Assembly: GCF_028583545.1 (NCBI RefSeq)
Contig: NZ_CP087106.1
Span: forward strand, 372,001-436,000
Direction of reading: 5' to 3'
Origin: Methylobacterium sp. NMS14P
Lineage (GTDB): Bacteria; Pseudomonadota; Alphaproteobacteria; Rhizobiales; Beijerinckiaceae
DNA: 64,000 bases
How positions within the stretch are numbered: position 1 is the first letter of the stretch; the number at the start of each line of letters is the position of its first letter. The notes below the pieces were generated by a model. It was not told the DNA's origin and searched no databases. It saw nothing but the letters and a program-made list of their open reading frames with translations. Below, one piece after another: positions 18,223 to 26,701 of the stretch. Both the position numbers and the translations under genes were made by a program.

Positions 18223-18307
18223 CCGGTCCGCCCGCCGCGACTCCTCCCACTCCGGAGAGCGGCAGCCGGGACGCCCCGCCTCGCGACGAGGAGCATGGGC
18301 AACCGCG

Positions 18308-19429
18308 ATGGCTGTCGAATCCGTGCCGCTGGACGGCGCCAAGACCCGGAACGCGCGCAACGCGTGGCTCGCGCCCCTGACGGTGCTCACCGGCGTTGTG
18401 ACGATGGCCGCACTCGGGAGCAGCGTCCTGCATCGCGCCCCGGTCCCGGCAGCCGGCATCGAGAGCGCACGGACGAAAGCGCCGGTGCCCGCACCGGCCG
18501 CAGAGGACAGGGCCGAGATCGCCGCCGCCGAACCGGCGACCACCGTGTCGCCCGATGCCGACCGCGAGACGATCGACGATCCCCACTCGCGCTGGGCCTG
18601 GAATCGGATCGCCCCGCCGTCGCTGACGCCCGAACCCGCGCCCGAAGGGGGCGCCGAGGCCAGTGCCCAGCCAGGGATGCAGACCGCGGAGACGCCACCA
18701 GGGGCGATGGTCGTCCCGCTGCCGATCCCGCGCCCACCCGAATTCCGCGCGCCCGCGGGTCCTGGACTCGCCCGGCGTTCCGACCGGCGCATGGCGCGCC
18801 GCGAATTGCCGCCGGCAGCGCAGCCCGCGCCGCAGCCCGAGGAGCGCTCGTTCCTCGAGAAGCTGTTCGGCATCGAGCGCGGGCCGGCCCTGGCCTACAC
18901 GGCGCTGGAGAGCAAGCCGGCCGACGTCGCGCCGCCGCCGCAGCGCGTCTCGCCACCGCTGGCCCCGTCCCGGGATCCAGGCCCCACGGCCGGCATCGCG
19001 GTCTACAACATCGCCGCCAAGACCGTGACCCTGCCGAACGGCGAGCGCCTGGAGGCTCATTCCGGGCTCGGCGAGGGTCTGGACGATCCGCGCCTCGTCA
19101 ATGTGCGGATGCGCGGGCCGACGCCGCCCGGCACCTACGACCTCACCGAGCGCGAGCGGCCGTTCCACGGTGTGCGGGCGATCCGCCTCACGGCGATCGG
19201 CGGCAACGAGGCCGTCTACGGCCGCGTCGGCCTGCTGGCGCACACCTACATGCTGGGCCCGCGCGGGGATTCGAACGGCTGCGTCTCGTTCCGCGATTAC
19301 GACCGATTCCTCCAGGCCTACCTGCGCGGCGAGGTCCAGCGGCTGGTGGTCGTCAGCGGCACGCAGGACCCGCTGCCGAGCCTCGCCGCCGGCACGGTCA
19401 CGACCCGCATGGCCCGCAACGGCGGCTGA
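18308..19429 (+). CDS. DUF2778 (Tlde1-like) L,D-transpeptidase-type protein with N-terminal membrane anchor
   Basis: 373 residues: one membrane segment near 20-40, a long Ala/Pro-rich linker to about 230, and a C-terminal DUF2778 domain. That domain carries HTYMLGPRGDSNGC, with His312 and Cys325 as the likely catalytic pair in the L,D-transpeptidase style (H...S.GC). Proteins of this fold act on peptidoglycan stem peptides; the type VI effector Tlde1 is a relative, but no secretion genes or immunity protein are nearby. A housekeeping, membrane-anchored role facing the periplasm is therefore more likely. The preceding gene is also a peptidoglycan enzyme. Confidence 0.82.
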   Translation: MAVESVPLDGAKTRNARNAWLAPLTVLTGVVTMAALGSSVLHRAPVPAAGIESARTKAPVPAPAAEDRAEIAAAEPATTVSPDADRETIDDPHSRWAWNRIAPPSLTPEPAPEGGAEASAQPGMQTAETPPGAMVVPLPIPRPPEFRAPAGPGLARRSDRRMARRELPPAAQPAPQPEERSFLEKLFGIERGPALAYTALESKPADVAPPPQRVSPPLAPSRDPGPTAGIAVYNIAAKTVTLPNGERLEAHSGLGEGLDDPRLVNVRMRGPTPPGTYDLTERERPFHGVRAIRLTAIGGNEAVYGRVGLLAHTYMLGPRGDSNGCVSFRDYDRFLQAYLRGEVQRLVVVSGTQDPLPSLAAGTVTTRMARNGG

Positions 19430-19575
19430 GGCCGGGTCGTCCGCGACAACCGCCGCAAGCGCGCTGAGGGTCTACCAGCACTGCTCCCTCGGCGCTTGGA
19501 ACCGGCCGCGCCGGCCCGCAGAACGCGGCGGCGGCGCGTAACGGTGCCGAGGCCCGCGACTCCCCAGTCCAGATT

Positions 19576-20124
19576 ATGCCTGCACAACGATCGGCGGCCG
19601 CGGCCGTCCTCGCCCTCCTGATGCTCCCGCTTCTCCTGGCCGTGGACCGGGCCTGGAGCGCGTCCGCGCCGGACCACGTCGGGGCGGCGGTTGTCGGTGC
19701 CCACTTGGCGGACCGGATCGTCGGCACCTGGGAGCTCGTCTCCTACAAGATCGAGGACAAGGAGACCGGCAAGCTCATCGACGCCATGGGCGGCACGCCG
19801 CGCGGACGCGTCATCTTCACCAAGGACGGCTGGGTCGCGTTCAACCTCGAGGGCACCGCGCGCAAGCCCGCGACCACCGACGCCGAGCGGGCGGCGCTGA
19901 TGAAGACCCTCGTGGCCTATATCGGACGCTACCGGATCGAGGGGGACCAGTGGGTTACCAGCGTGCAGACAGCCTGGGCGCCCGAATGGGTCGGCACCGA
20001 GCAGCGGCGCACCATCCACGTCGACGGCGACTACGCCGACGTCACGACCCCGTGGCGCGTGATGCCCAACTGGGATGACGGCCGCCTGTCGCGCAGCATC
20101 ATCCGGTTCAAGCACATCCCGTAG
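19576..20124 (+). CDS. Secreted lipocalin-like domain protein
   Basis: 182 residues with a strong signal peptide (about 1-29, ending DRAWSAS). The mature part has RIVGTWELVSYKIED near 48-62, the opening of the lipocalin-like (Lipocalin_5) domain, followed by alternating beta-strand patterns such as GRVIFTKDGWVAFNL. Such beta-barrel proteins bind small hydrophobic ligands; no ligand is known here. The gene stands alone, 146 bases after the DUF2778 gene, and could be read from the same promoter. Confidence 0.75.
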   Translation: MPAQRSAAAAVLALLMLPLLLAVDRAWSASAPDHVGAAVVGAHLADRIVGTWELVSYKIEDKETGKLIDAMGGTPRGRVIFTKDGWVAFNLEGTARKPATTDAERAALMKTLVAYIGRYRIEGDQWVTSVQTAWAPEWVGTEQRRTIHVDGDYADVTTPWRVMPNWDDGRLSRSIIRFKHIP

Positions 20125-20666
20125 ATTCGAGTTTCCGCGGCGCCGGCCGACGGTTGCGGGCGGTCGAGCGGCCCGATGCAAGTCTAACGGCGGGTCGCCG
20201 CGATGGCCACCGTTCGTCGCGGCGGGCTGACAGTACGGCGGCAATTGCAACCCCGGTGGTGATTGTCCTTTCAGGCCTCGTCCTCTATGAGGCCACCATC
20301 AATCTGCTGAGCCAAGCCAGCCAGCATCTTCCCGCCCAACCGGCAATCGCGCCACCGCGCGAGCGAGGTCTTGAACCGGAGATCCGTTCTCCGGCGTGAT
20401 CGCGCGCCCATGTGGAGGGAAGAACTCTGCGTCGCGCGAGCGCGTCCCTTTGTCCCGCGATCCGTGCGTGCCGAGGACGATGGGAGCGGTGCAGACCGGC
20501 GCAGGACCGTCGCGTCGGGTCGTGCGAGACCGCGAGCGTGCCGCGACGGGGATGGGGAAACGATCCGGAAGGCCGGACGGGCGAGAATCGCGCCTGTCGC
20601 ATCGAGTGTCTTCCGTACGCGGCGCGGCCAATCGGCCGGTCCGGTACGCAAAAGCGGGATCTGCCC
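20125..20666. other. Intergenic region upstream of mqo
   Basis: About 540 bases with no recognisable gene. An in-frame extension of mqo reaches back to 20412, but it is arginine/cysteine-rich and lacks a ribosome-binding site, so it is treated as spacer. Presumably it contains the mqo promoter; no clear box was identified. Confidence 0.4.
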
Positions 20667-22367
20667 ATGCGTGGCGACGACGAGAACCAACACCTGCGCG
20701 ACCGCCGGGCCGCGAACGTGCTGCCCCTGAGCCGGCGGCGGCTCCTCGGCACGGCCGCGACCGGCCTGGCGCTGGCGGCCGTTCCGGGGGCGCTTGCCCT
20801 GGCCGACGGCGCGGACGGCAAGGTCGATGTGCTTCTGATCGGCGGCGGAATCATGAGCGCGACGCTGGGCGTCTGGCTGAACGCGCTGGAGCCGAACTGG
20901 TCGATCCAGATGGTCGAACGGCTCGATCAGGTCGCCCTGGAGAGCTCGAACGGCTGGAACAATGCCGGAACCGGCCACTCGGCCCTGGCGGAATTGAACT
21001 ACACGCCGGAGAAGAAGAATGGCCAGATCGAGATCGCCAAGGCGGTGGAGATCAACGAGGCGTTCCAGGTGACCCGGCAGTTCCTGGCTCACCAGGTCAA
21101 GACCGGCGTGATGACGGACCCGCGCGCCTTCATCAACTACACGCCCCACATGAGCTTCGTCTGGGGTGACGACAACATCGCCTACCTGAAGAAGCGCTGG
21201 GAGGCCCTCAAAGCGAGCCCGCTCTTCGCCGGCATGGAGTATTCGGAGGATCCGGAGCAGCTCCGCAAGTGGGTCCCCCTGATGATGGAGGGCCGCGACC
21301 CGAAGCAGAAGGTCGCCGGGACTTGGTCGCCGCTCGGGACCGACTGCGAGTGGGGCGAGGTGACCCGCCAGTACGTCGCCCACCTTCAGAAGCAGCCGAG
21401 CTTCAACCTCCGTCTCTCGACCGAGGTCGAGAGCATGACCAAGAACGGCAACGGCTCGTGGCGGGTGACCGCCAAGAACCTGAAGGACGGGACGCGCCGG
21501 ACGGTCGACGCCAAGTTCGTCTTCATCGGCGCCGGGGGTGGCGCCCTGCACCTCCTGCAGAAATCCGGCATCCCCGAGGGCGACGATTACGCCGGCTTCC
21601 CGGTGGGCGGCTCGTTCCTGATCAACGACAATCCCGACGTCGCCACGCTCCACCTCGCCAAGGCGTACGGCAAGGCGTCCGTCGGCTCCCCGCCGATGTC
21701 GGTGCCGCATCTCGACACCCGCGTGCTCGACGGCAAGCGCGTGATCCTGTTCGGCCCCTTCGCGACCTTCTCGACCAAGTTCCTCAAGGAGGGCTCGTAC
21801 TTCGACCTCCTCAGCTCGACCACCACCAGCAACCTCTGGCCGATGATGAAGGTCGGCGTCGACGAGTTCCCGCTGGTCGAGTACCTCGCGGGGCAGCTGA
21901 TGCTGTCGGACGACGACCGCATCGCGGCTCTGCGCGCGTACTTCCCGAAGGCCAAGAAGGAGGAGTGGCGCCTCTGGCAGGCGGGGCAGCGTGTGCAGAT
22001 CATCAAGCGCGACCCGAACAAGGGCGGCGTGCTGAAGCTCGGCACCGAGATCGTCAACGCCAAGGATGGCAGCGTCGCGGCCCTCCTCGGGGCCTCGCCC
22101 GGTGCCTCCACGGCGGCGCCGATCATGCTCCAGGTCTTGGAGAAGGTGTTTGCCCAGAAGGTCGCCACGCCGGAATGGCAGGCGAAGATCCGGGAGATCA
22201 TCCCCAGCTACGGCACGAGGCTCAACGACGATCCCGACCGTGTCGCCCGCGCGTGGGCCGACACGAGCGCGCAGCTCCAGCTCCCGACCCCGCCGCAGAT
22301 CGACCGGGCCGTGCTGAAGCCGGTCGCGACCGGCAGCACCGTGCTCAACAGCAGCCCACGCCGGTGA
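20667..22367 (+). CDS. mqo: Malate:quinone oxidoreductase with twin-arginine leader
   Basis: 566-residue FAD enzyme oxidising malate to oxaloacetate and passing electrons to the quinone pool. A twin-arginine leader is visible (SRRRLLG at 22-28, then the hydrophobic stretch [18 protein letters not shown]). The FAD-binding motif [12 protein letters not shown] is at about 57-68. [29 protein letters not shown] sequence, [10 protein letters not shown] and [11 protein letters not shown] are hallmarks of Mqo. The ATG at 20667 places the leader at the very N-terminus. Classical Mqo is a peripheral protein on the cytoplasmic side; the leader suggests export in this lineage. The gene is monocistronic. 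Confidence 0.93.
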   Translation: MRGDDENQHLRDRRAANVLPLSRRRLLGTAATGLALAAVPGALALADGADGKVDVLLIGGGIMSATLGVWLNALEPNWSIQMVERLDQVALESSNGWNNAGTGHSALAELNYTPEKKNGQIEIAKAVEINEAFQVTRQFLAHQVKTGVMTDPRAFINYTPHMSFVWGDDNIAYLKKRWEALKASPLFAGMEYSEDPEQLRKWVPLMMEGRDPKQKVAGTWSPLGTDCEWGEVTRQYVAHLQKQPSFNLRLSTEVESMTKNGNGSWRVTAKNLKDGTRRTVDAKFVFIGAGGGALHLLQKSGIPEGDDYAGFPVGGSFLINDNPDVATLHLAKAYGKASVGSPPMSVPHLDTRVLDGKRVILFGPFATFSTKFLKEGSYFDLLSSTTTSNLWPMMKVGVDEFPLVEYLAGQLMLSDDDRIAALRAYFPKAKKEEWRLWQAGQRVQIIKRDPNKGGVLKLGTEIVNAKDGSVAALLGASPGASTAAPIMLQVLEKVFAQKVATPEWQAKIREIIPSYGTRLNDDPDRVARAWADTSAQLQLPTPPQIDRAVLKPVATGSTVLNSSPRR

Positions 22368-22489
22368 AGGAGCCGGTTCACGACCTCGCACCGTGAGCGC
22401 TGCGTCCCGGGGCGTCGCCGTTCGTGCGCCCCCGGCACCGCGGTGGCCGGCAACCATCTTAGCCGGGCACCGCGATTGCCGAGGAGCGC

Positions 22490-23224
22490 TCAGAGCCCGA
22501 CCCGCCCCAGGGCCGGCAGCTTGATCCCGGGCCGCCGCAGGTCGATCCCGGCGACGCCGCCGAGCAGGTTCAGCTCAAGGCCCTCGACCCAGCCGACCGT
22601 CAGGCCGGCATACCCGCCGAGGTTGAGGCGGATGCCGGTGCGGGAGGGAGTCAGACCGATCCAGCGCCCGTCGTAGGGGAAATCTTTGCCGATCGCGGTG
22701 GTCGGAAGGCTCTCGTGGATCTCCGGAACCGCCGCCATGACCGCGGCCACGAAGGTGTTGGAGTTCGGACCAGGCCAGACGACGTAGTCGCCGGGCCGGC
22801 TGTAGCGGTACTCGGCCACGGCCTGCCGGATCCGCGGGAGCATCGCCTCGGCCGCGGGCCCGTCGGCCGCGAACACGATCGTCGGCGGGTTTCCGAACCA
22901 GCGCCCGTCCGGCACGAATCGGTCGACCCAGATCGGCTGGCCCCAGGCCGTGTAGTCGAACCGGCTGTAGGCGCGGGCGCCGCGCTCCTTGACGACGATC
23001 CAGCTGTGCGTCGCCACGATGCCGCGCCAGCTCACGGTCCGCGCCGAGAAGATGCGCAGCACGGCGCCGGGATGCGCGTCCGCGCGCGGCAGCAGGCCGG
23101 CACTGGACCGATCCGCCAGACGCCAGTCACCGCTCGCGCGCGTCGCGTAGAGCAGCGCTGAGACCGCCACCGGCACGAGGAAGAGCGCGGCGAACGCGAG
23201 GAGGGCGATCCTGAACAGGGTCAC
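22490..23224 (-). CDS. DUF3750 domain membrane-associated protein
   Basis: 244 residues. The N-terminal hydrophobic segment (about 5-27) is an uncleaved anchor or signal. RIFSARTVSWRGIVATHSWIVVKE (about 58-81) and the later YVVWPGPNSNTF are typical of DUF3750, a proteobacterial family of unknown function predicted to be periplasmic. The conserved His and Asn residues recall NlpC/P60- or transglutaminase-like folds, but no function has been assigned. Start is GTG at 23222-23224. The gene converges with mqo, with a GC-rich imperfect hairpin (22407-22435) between them. Confidence 0.8.
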   Translation of the reverse strand: MTLFRIALLAFAALFLVPVAVSALLYATRASGDWRLADRSSAGLLPRADAHPGAVLRIFSARTVSWRGIVATHSWIVVKERGARAYSRFDYTAWGQPIWVDRFVPDGRWFGNPPTIVFAADGPAAEAMLPRIRQAVAEYRYSRPGDYVVWPGPNSNTFVAAVMAAVPEIHESLPTTAIGKDFPYDGRWIGLTPSRTGIRLNLGGYAGLTVGWVEGLELNLLGGVAGIDLRRPGIKLPALGRVGL

Positions 23225-23318
23225 GGGCGGTCCGGCGGGGGAGGGGGATAGAATCCGGATGTAGGTATCGATCGCACCCGCGAAACTGCGACCGACGCGA
23301 CCCGGGGCTGCTCGCGCG

Positions 23319-24137
23319 TCAGAGCGGGGAGGCGAGGGCGTCCAGCAGCAGCGTCGCGGCGAGGAGATCGGCGCACCCGCCGGGGCTCAGGCGCGCGGCC
23401 ACGAAGGCGCGGTGGATCGCCGCCGCGCGCGTGCGCCACGCGGGAGCCGCGATGCCGCCGGCGTCGAGAAAGGACGCGGCGGCCGTCCGCGCGCCGACGA
23501 GGCCGTCGGCGCCGCCGCGGTGCAGGAGATTCGTGTCGTCGACGACCGCGAGCAGCGCGAAGAAGCAGTGCACGCGCGCCGCCTCGGGATCGTCGGGGGC
23601 GCAGGATCGGCCGAAGCGGAGGGCGGGAAGGCCGACGGCGCGGATGGTCGGGAACCCCGCCGCGGCCTCGGCGCTGGCGCCGCCGACCCCGAAGCGCCGC
23701 GCCGCGCGGCCGCCGTGGCTGACGGCCGAGACCGGCGCCCGGGTGATGGCCGGCCCCCAGAAATGACCGACCGTCTCGGCCAGCGCCTCGGCGCCCGCGC
23801 GCTCCGCACCACGCCGCGCGCCTCGCAATCCCGCCGCGGCGCAGATCAGGCCCAGCGAGAAGATGGCGCCCCGATGCGCGTTGACGCCGTCCGTCGCCCG
23901 CATCATCGCGGTCTCGGCGGTCAGACCGATGGCCCGCAGCTCCGCCAACTCCGCATCGCGGGCACCCGCCGCGGCCAGCTCGGCGAAGTACGGCCGGATC
24001 GCCGCCGCGCTGCGGCGGAGCGTCTCCGCATCCATGTCGTCGTGGCTGCCGGAATCGACCGGACTCACGAGGCCGGGCTTGGGCCAAGTCTCCAGTTCAC
24101 CGATGAGCGCCGCGTGCGCGAGGTCAGCGACGCGCAC
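23319..24137 (-). CDS. Triphosphoribosyl-dephospho-CoA synthase-family protein (MdcB/CitG-like)
   Basis: 272 residues. It opens LAHAALIGELETWPKPGLVSPVDSGSH-like, the signature of the CitG/MdcB family, with conserved TDGVNAHRGAIFSLG near 92-106 and VDDTNLLHRGG near 198-208. Characterised members make triphosphoribosyl-dephospho-CoA, precursor of the prosthetic group of malonate decarboxylase or citrate lyase. No decarboxylase or lyase subunits occur in this window, so it may be a stand-alone homologue of the kind found in methylotrophs near tetrahydromethanopterin genes. Start is a GTG at 24135-24137. A protein of this family has been linked to one-carbon metabolism in Methylobacterium; assignment here is open. 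Confidence 0.75.
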   Translation of the reverse strand: MRVADLAHAALIGELETWPKPGLVSPVDSGSHDDMDAETLRRSAAAIRPYFAELAAAGARDAELAELRAIGLTAETAMMRATDGVNAHRGAIFSLGLICAAAGLRGARRGAERAGAEALAETVGHFWGPAITRAPVSAVSHGGRAARRFGVGGASAEAAAGFPTIRAVGLPALRFGRSCAPDDPEAARVHCFFALLAVVDDTNLLHRGGADGLVGARTAAASFLDAGGIAAPAWRTRAAAIHRAFVAARLSPGGCADLLAATLLLDALASPL

Positions 24138-24323
24138 GGCCCAGGGCGGGTCGGCGGAGTCCCGGTCGGTACCCGGCGTCGTGAGGCTCTGATCGTCGCG
24201 CAGGGTCGGGCCTCCTCAGGGGTTCGCCGGCGTGGCCGAAGCGGCGTCGGGCGGCCCGACGTATACCGCATGGGGGCACCCGCGCATCCGCGTGGTACTC
24301 CGCGCAGGAACGCCCGCGCGGCC

Positions 24324-25193
24324 CTAGAAGGAACCGACGAAGCGCTCGGGCAGGTGCCACAGGTCGGGCGAATGGATCGCACTCTTGCGCTCGATCGCGT
24401 CGGCGAAGATCCGCTTCGTCGTCTCGAAATGGGCCTCGCCCGGCCGCATCTGAACGGGACGGCGCGGGATCCGGGCAACATCCGCCTTCACGAAGGCCAG
24501 GAACTCGGTCGGGTCGATGGCGTGGTGGGAGTTCGGGATGCCGATCGGCGCGGCCGCGTTCCGCTTCTGCTGGCGCCTGAAGAGTATGTCGTGATCCAGA
24601 TACGCCAGGTGGAACAGGAACAGGTCGCGAAAAGCGGGGCGGTGATCCTGGATCAGGCAGTGGAAGCCGACATGCCAGTCGACCCGCTCCGACACGATGG
24701 TGGCCTTGCACAGGGTCGATATCGGACGGATGAATCGTCGCTGGCCGGAGACGGGCGCCGCGACGTCGATCGGGGCCTCGCCCTGGACGTGCATGACATC
24801 GGCCCCGAACAGATCGAGGATCGGTGGCAGCGACCGCGCGGCGATGTAGTCTGTGAGGTTGGGCGATACGTCCGGATCGGGAAGGACCAGCTCGTCGCTA
24901 TCCGCATAGAGAACATATTTGAAGCCGATGAACAGGGATGCGCAGAAATCCCTGACGGTGTGGGCGCGCTCCCACTCGTTCAGGGGCAGCCTCGGCAGCC
25001 GGATGACGTTCGCGCGCAGTCCGGTTGTCGAGCCGTCGTCGGAACCGTGGTCGAGGATATAACAGTTTTCGGCCCCGACTTGCCGCTCGTAGTGCCTCAC
25101 CCAGAGCGGAAGCATGGTCCTTTCGTTATAGACCATGGTAACGGCTGCGAGCGGCCTCTTGTGCAACGGATTTCCTTCCCGCCGACGCGGCAT
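24324..25193 (-). CDS. Glycosyltransferase family 2-like protein
   Basis: 289 residues. It has the GT-A opening AAVTMVYNERTMLPLWVRHY, a GSDDGST loop near 50, and the DxD-type metal site YADSDELVLP near 95-104. DHDILFRRQQKR and the following His-containing segment resemble the Glyco_tranf_2_4 group, which adds sugars to surface polysaccharides or glycolipids in the cytoplasm. The start codon could be the ATG at 25193 or the TTG at 25166, which has GGAAGG at better spacing. It is transcribed away from a methyltransferase gene 53 bases from it; such pairs often decorate polysaccharides. Confidence 0.82.
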   Translation of the reverse strand: MPRRREGNPLHKRPLAAVTMVYNERTMLPLWVRHYERQVGAENCYILDHGSDDGSTTGLRANVIRLPRLPLNEWERAHTVRDFCASLFIGFKYVLYADSDELVLPDPDVSPNLTDYIAARSLPPILDLFGADVMHVQGEAPIDVAAPVSGQRRFIRPISTLCKATIVSERVDWHVGFHCLIQDHRPAFRDLFLFHLAYLDHDILFRRQQKRNAAAPIGIPNSHHAIDPTEFLAFVKADVARIPRRPVQMRPGEAHFETTKRIFADAIERKSAIHSPDLWHLPERFVGSF

Positions 25194-25246
25194 TCACCGC
25201 GCTTCAAGAGCGCATTCGCGAAGCGTTTGTTCGGAGCTTAGATGCA

Positions 25247-26659
25247 ATGGATCGTGCGCAGCAACTGCTCAGGTCGCTAGCTAAGGATGCCCGCATCGTC
25301 GAGGTTGGCCCGAGCTTCAGTCCCCTCGCGCCGAAGCGCGACGGCTGGAACACGTTCGTCATCGATCACGCGCCGCGCGCCGAGCTCATCGAGAAGTATC
25401 ACGACCAGACAGTCGACCGGATCGAGGAGGTCGATTTCGTCTGGACGGGGGGCTCGATCGCGGACGCCGTCCCAGTCGACCAGCATGGGACATTCGACGC
25501 GTTCATCGCGAGCCACGTCATCGAGCACACCACCGACGTGGTGACCTTCCTGCGCGCCGCCGAGACGCTGCTCCGGCCAGACGGCGTGGTGATCCTGGCC
25601 GTGCCCGACAAGCGCAAATGCTTCGATTTCTACCGCTCCATCACCGGGACGGCGGACGCGATCGCGGCATTCCTGGAGAAGCGGAACCGCCATACGGTCC
25701 GTACCCACATCGACTACGCCCTGAGCATGGCGCTCAAGGACGACGGCACGGTCGGCGCGTGGTCGGGCCGCGACACGCGGCCGGCCATCCCGGCCAACCC
25801 GCTGACCGACGAGCCGCAATGGCTCGGCGCCGCGCAGCTGCCGCACTACGCCGACGCCCATGCCTGGGTGTTCGTGCCGGCGAGCTTCAACCTGATGATC
25901 CTGGAACTGTCGCAGCTGGGCTACATCGATCTGCGCGTCGAGGATTCCCTCGACATGGACGCGACGGAGTTCTTCGTGTGGCTCCGCAGGGGACGCGAGC
26001 ATCTGTCGCCGGACGAGATCCGCGAGCGGCGCACCGCGCTGATGCAGCGCGCCATCGTCGAACTGGCGGAACAGGTGCAGCAACTGCCCGAGACGTCCTT
26101 CATCCATATGGCCTCGGCGGGAGCCCTGCGGGACCAGCTCCTCAAGGCGACTTACAGGACCGACGCGCTTCGGACGGTGCTGGCGGCGCTGCGCGCCAGC
26201 ATCGGCCGCTTCGGGCTGGATCGAGCCAAATTCAAGCGCCTCATCGGCGCGGCGAGCCAGAAGGTCCCGGGGAATCTCTCGGCGGCGGTCCAGCACAAGA
26301 TCCTCCTGACCGAGGCGACCAAGATCCTCGACGGCATCACGGATTCCGCCGCCGAGGTGGACGACCGGGACCCCGCCGTCATCGACACCGCCGTCCTGGT
26401 CGCGCCGCTCGGCGCGGCCCAGTTCGGGGATCCGCTGCTCGCCGCCGAACTCGAGCGCGAGCGCCAGCGCGCCCGGGCCGTCCGCACGGTGCTGGACGCC
26501 GTGCTCGGAAGCCTGCGCCGCCGCGCCCTCGACAGGAAGCGGTTCCGGCACCTCGTCACGCAGGCGGCCGCGCGGACGCCGAATGACGGCCCCGAATCCG
26601 CCCGCCACGCGGTGCTGTCCGAGGAATCGCGGCGGGTCCTCGGCTTGCCGGTCGCCTGA
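25247..26659 (+). CDS. SAM-dependent methyltransferase with duplicated C-terminal module
   Basis: 470 residues. The N-terminal class I methyltransferase domain has IVEVGPSFSPLAPKRDGW near 17-34, FDAFIASHVIEHTTD near 84-98 and LLRPDGVVILAVPDKR near 107-122. The C-terminal third contains two tandem copies, about residues 307-365 and 411-469, of a helical module: ALRTVLAALRASIGRFGLDR...KFKRL and AVRTVLDAVLGSLRRRALDR...RFRHL, each ending in a conserved HK/HA-L-tail. The module is unknown to me. Divergent arrangement with a glycosyltransferase suggests modification of a surface glycan. Confidence 0.8.
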   Translation: MDRAQQLLRSLAKDARIVEVGPSFSPLAPKRDGWNTFVIDHAPRAELIEKYHDQTVDRIEEVDFVWTGGSIADAVPVDQHGTFDAFIASHVIEHTTDVVTFLRAAETLLRPDGVVILAVPDKRKCFDFYRSITGTADAIAAFLEKRNRHTVRTHIDYALSMALKDDGTVGAWSGRDTRPAIPANPLTDEPQWLGAAQLPHYADAHAWVFVPASFNLMILELSQLGYIDLRVEDSLDMDATEFFVWLRRGREHLSPDEIRERRTALMQRAIVELAEQVQQLPETSFIHMASAGALRDQLLKATYRTDALRTVLAALRASIGRFGLDRAKFKRLIGAASQKVPGNLSAAVQHKILLTEATKILDGITDSAAEVDDRDPAVIDTAVLVAPLGAAQFGDPLLAAELERERQRARAVRTVLDAVLGSLRRRALDRKRFRHLVTQAAARTPNDGPESARHAVLSEESRRVLGLPVA

Positions 26660-26701
26660 AACCGAGCACGGCGGCGACCACGCGGCGAGCCCGACCGATC
26701 T

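Noticed and set aside
17000..19243. 747-codon open frame on the minus strand across the transglycosylase and DUF2778 genes
   Set aside because: It is antisense to two convincing genes, and its product is Arg/Gly/Ala-rich without domains. Typical shadow frame in GC-rich DNA.
18308..19429. DUF2778 protein as a type VI secretion effector
   Set aside because: The Tlde1 family match is to the domain only. No VgrG, Hcp, adaptor or immunity gene nearby, and the protein has its own membrane anchor.
20271..22457. 728-codon minus-strand frame across mqo
   Set aside because: Antisense shadow of mqo. No domain, low-complexity composition.
23319..24137. Part of a malonate decarboxylase operon
   Set aside because: No mdcA, C, D, E, G or H subunit genes occur in the flanks.
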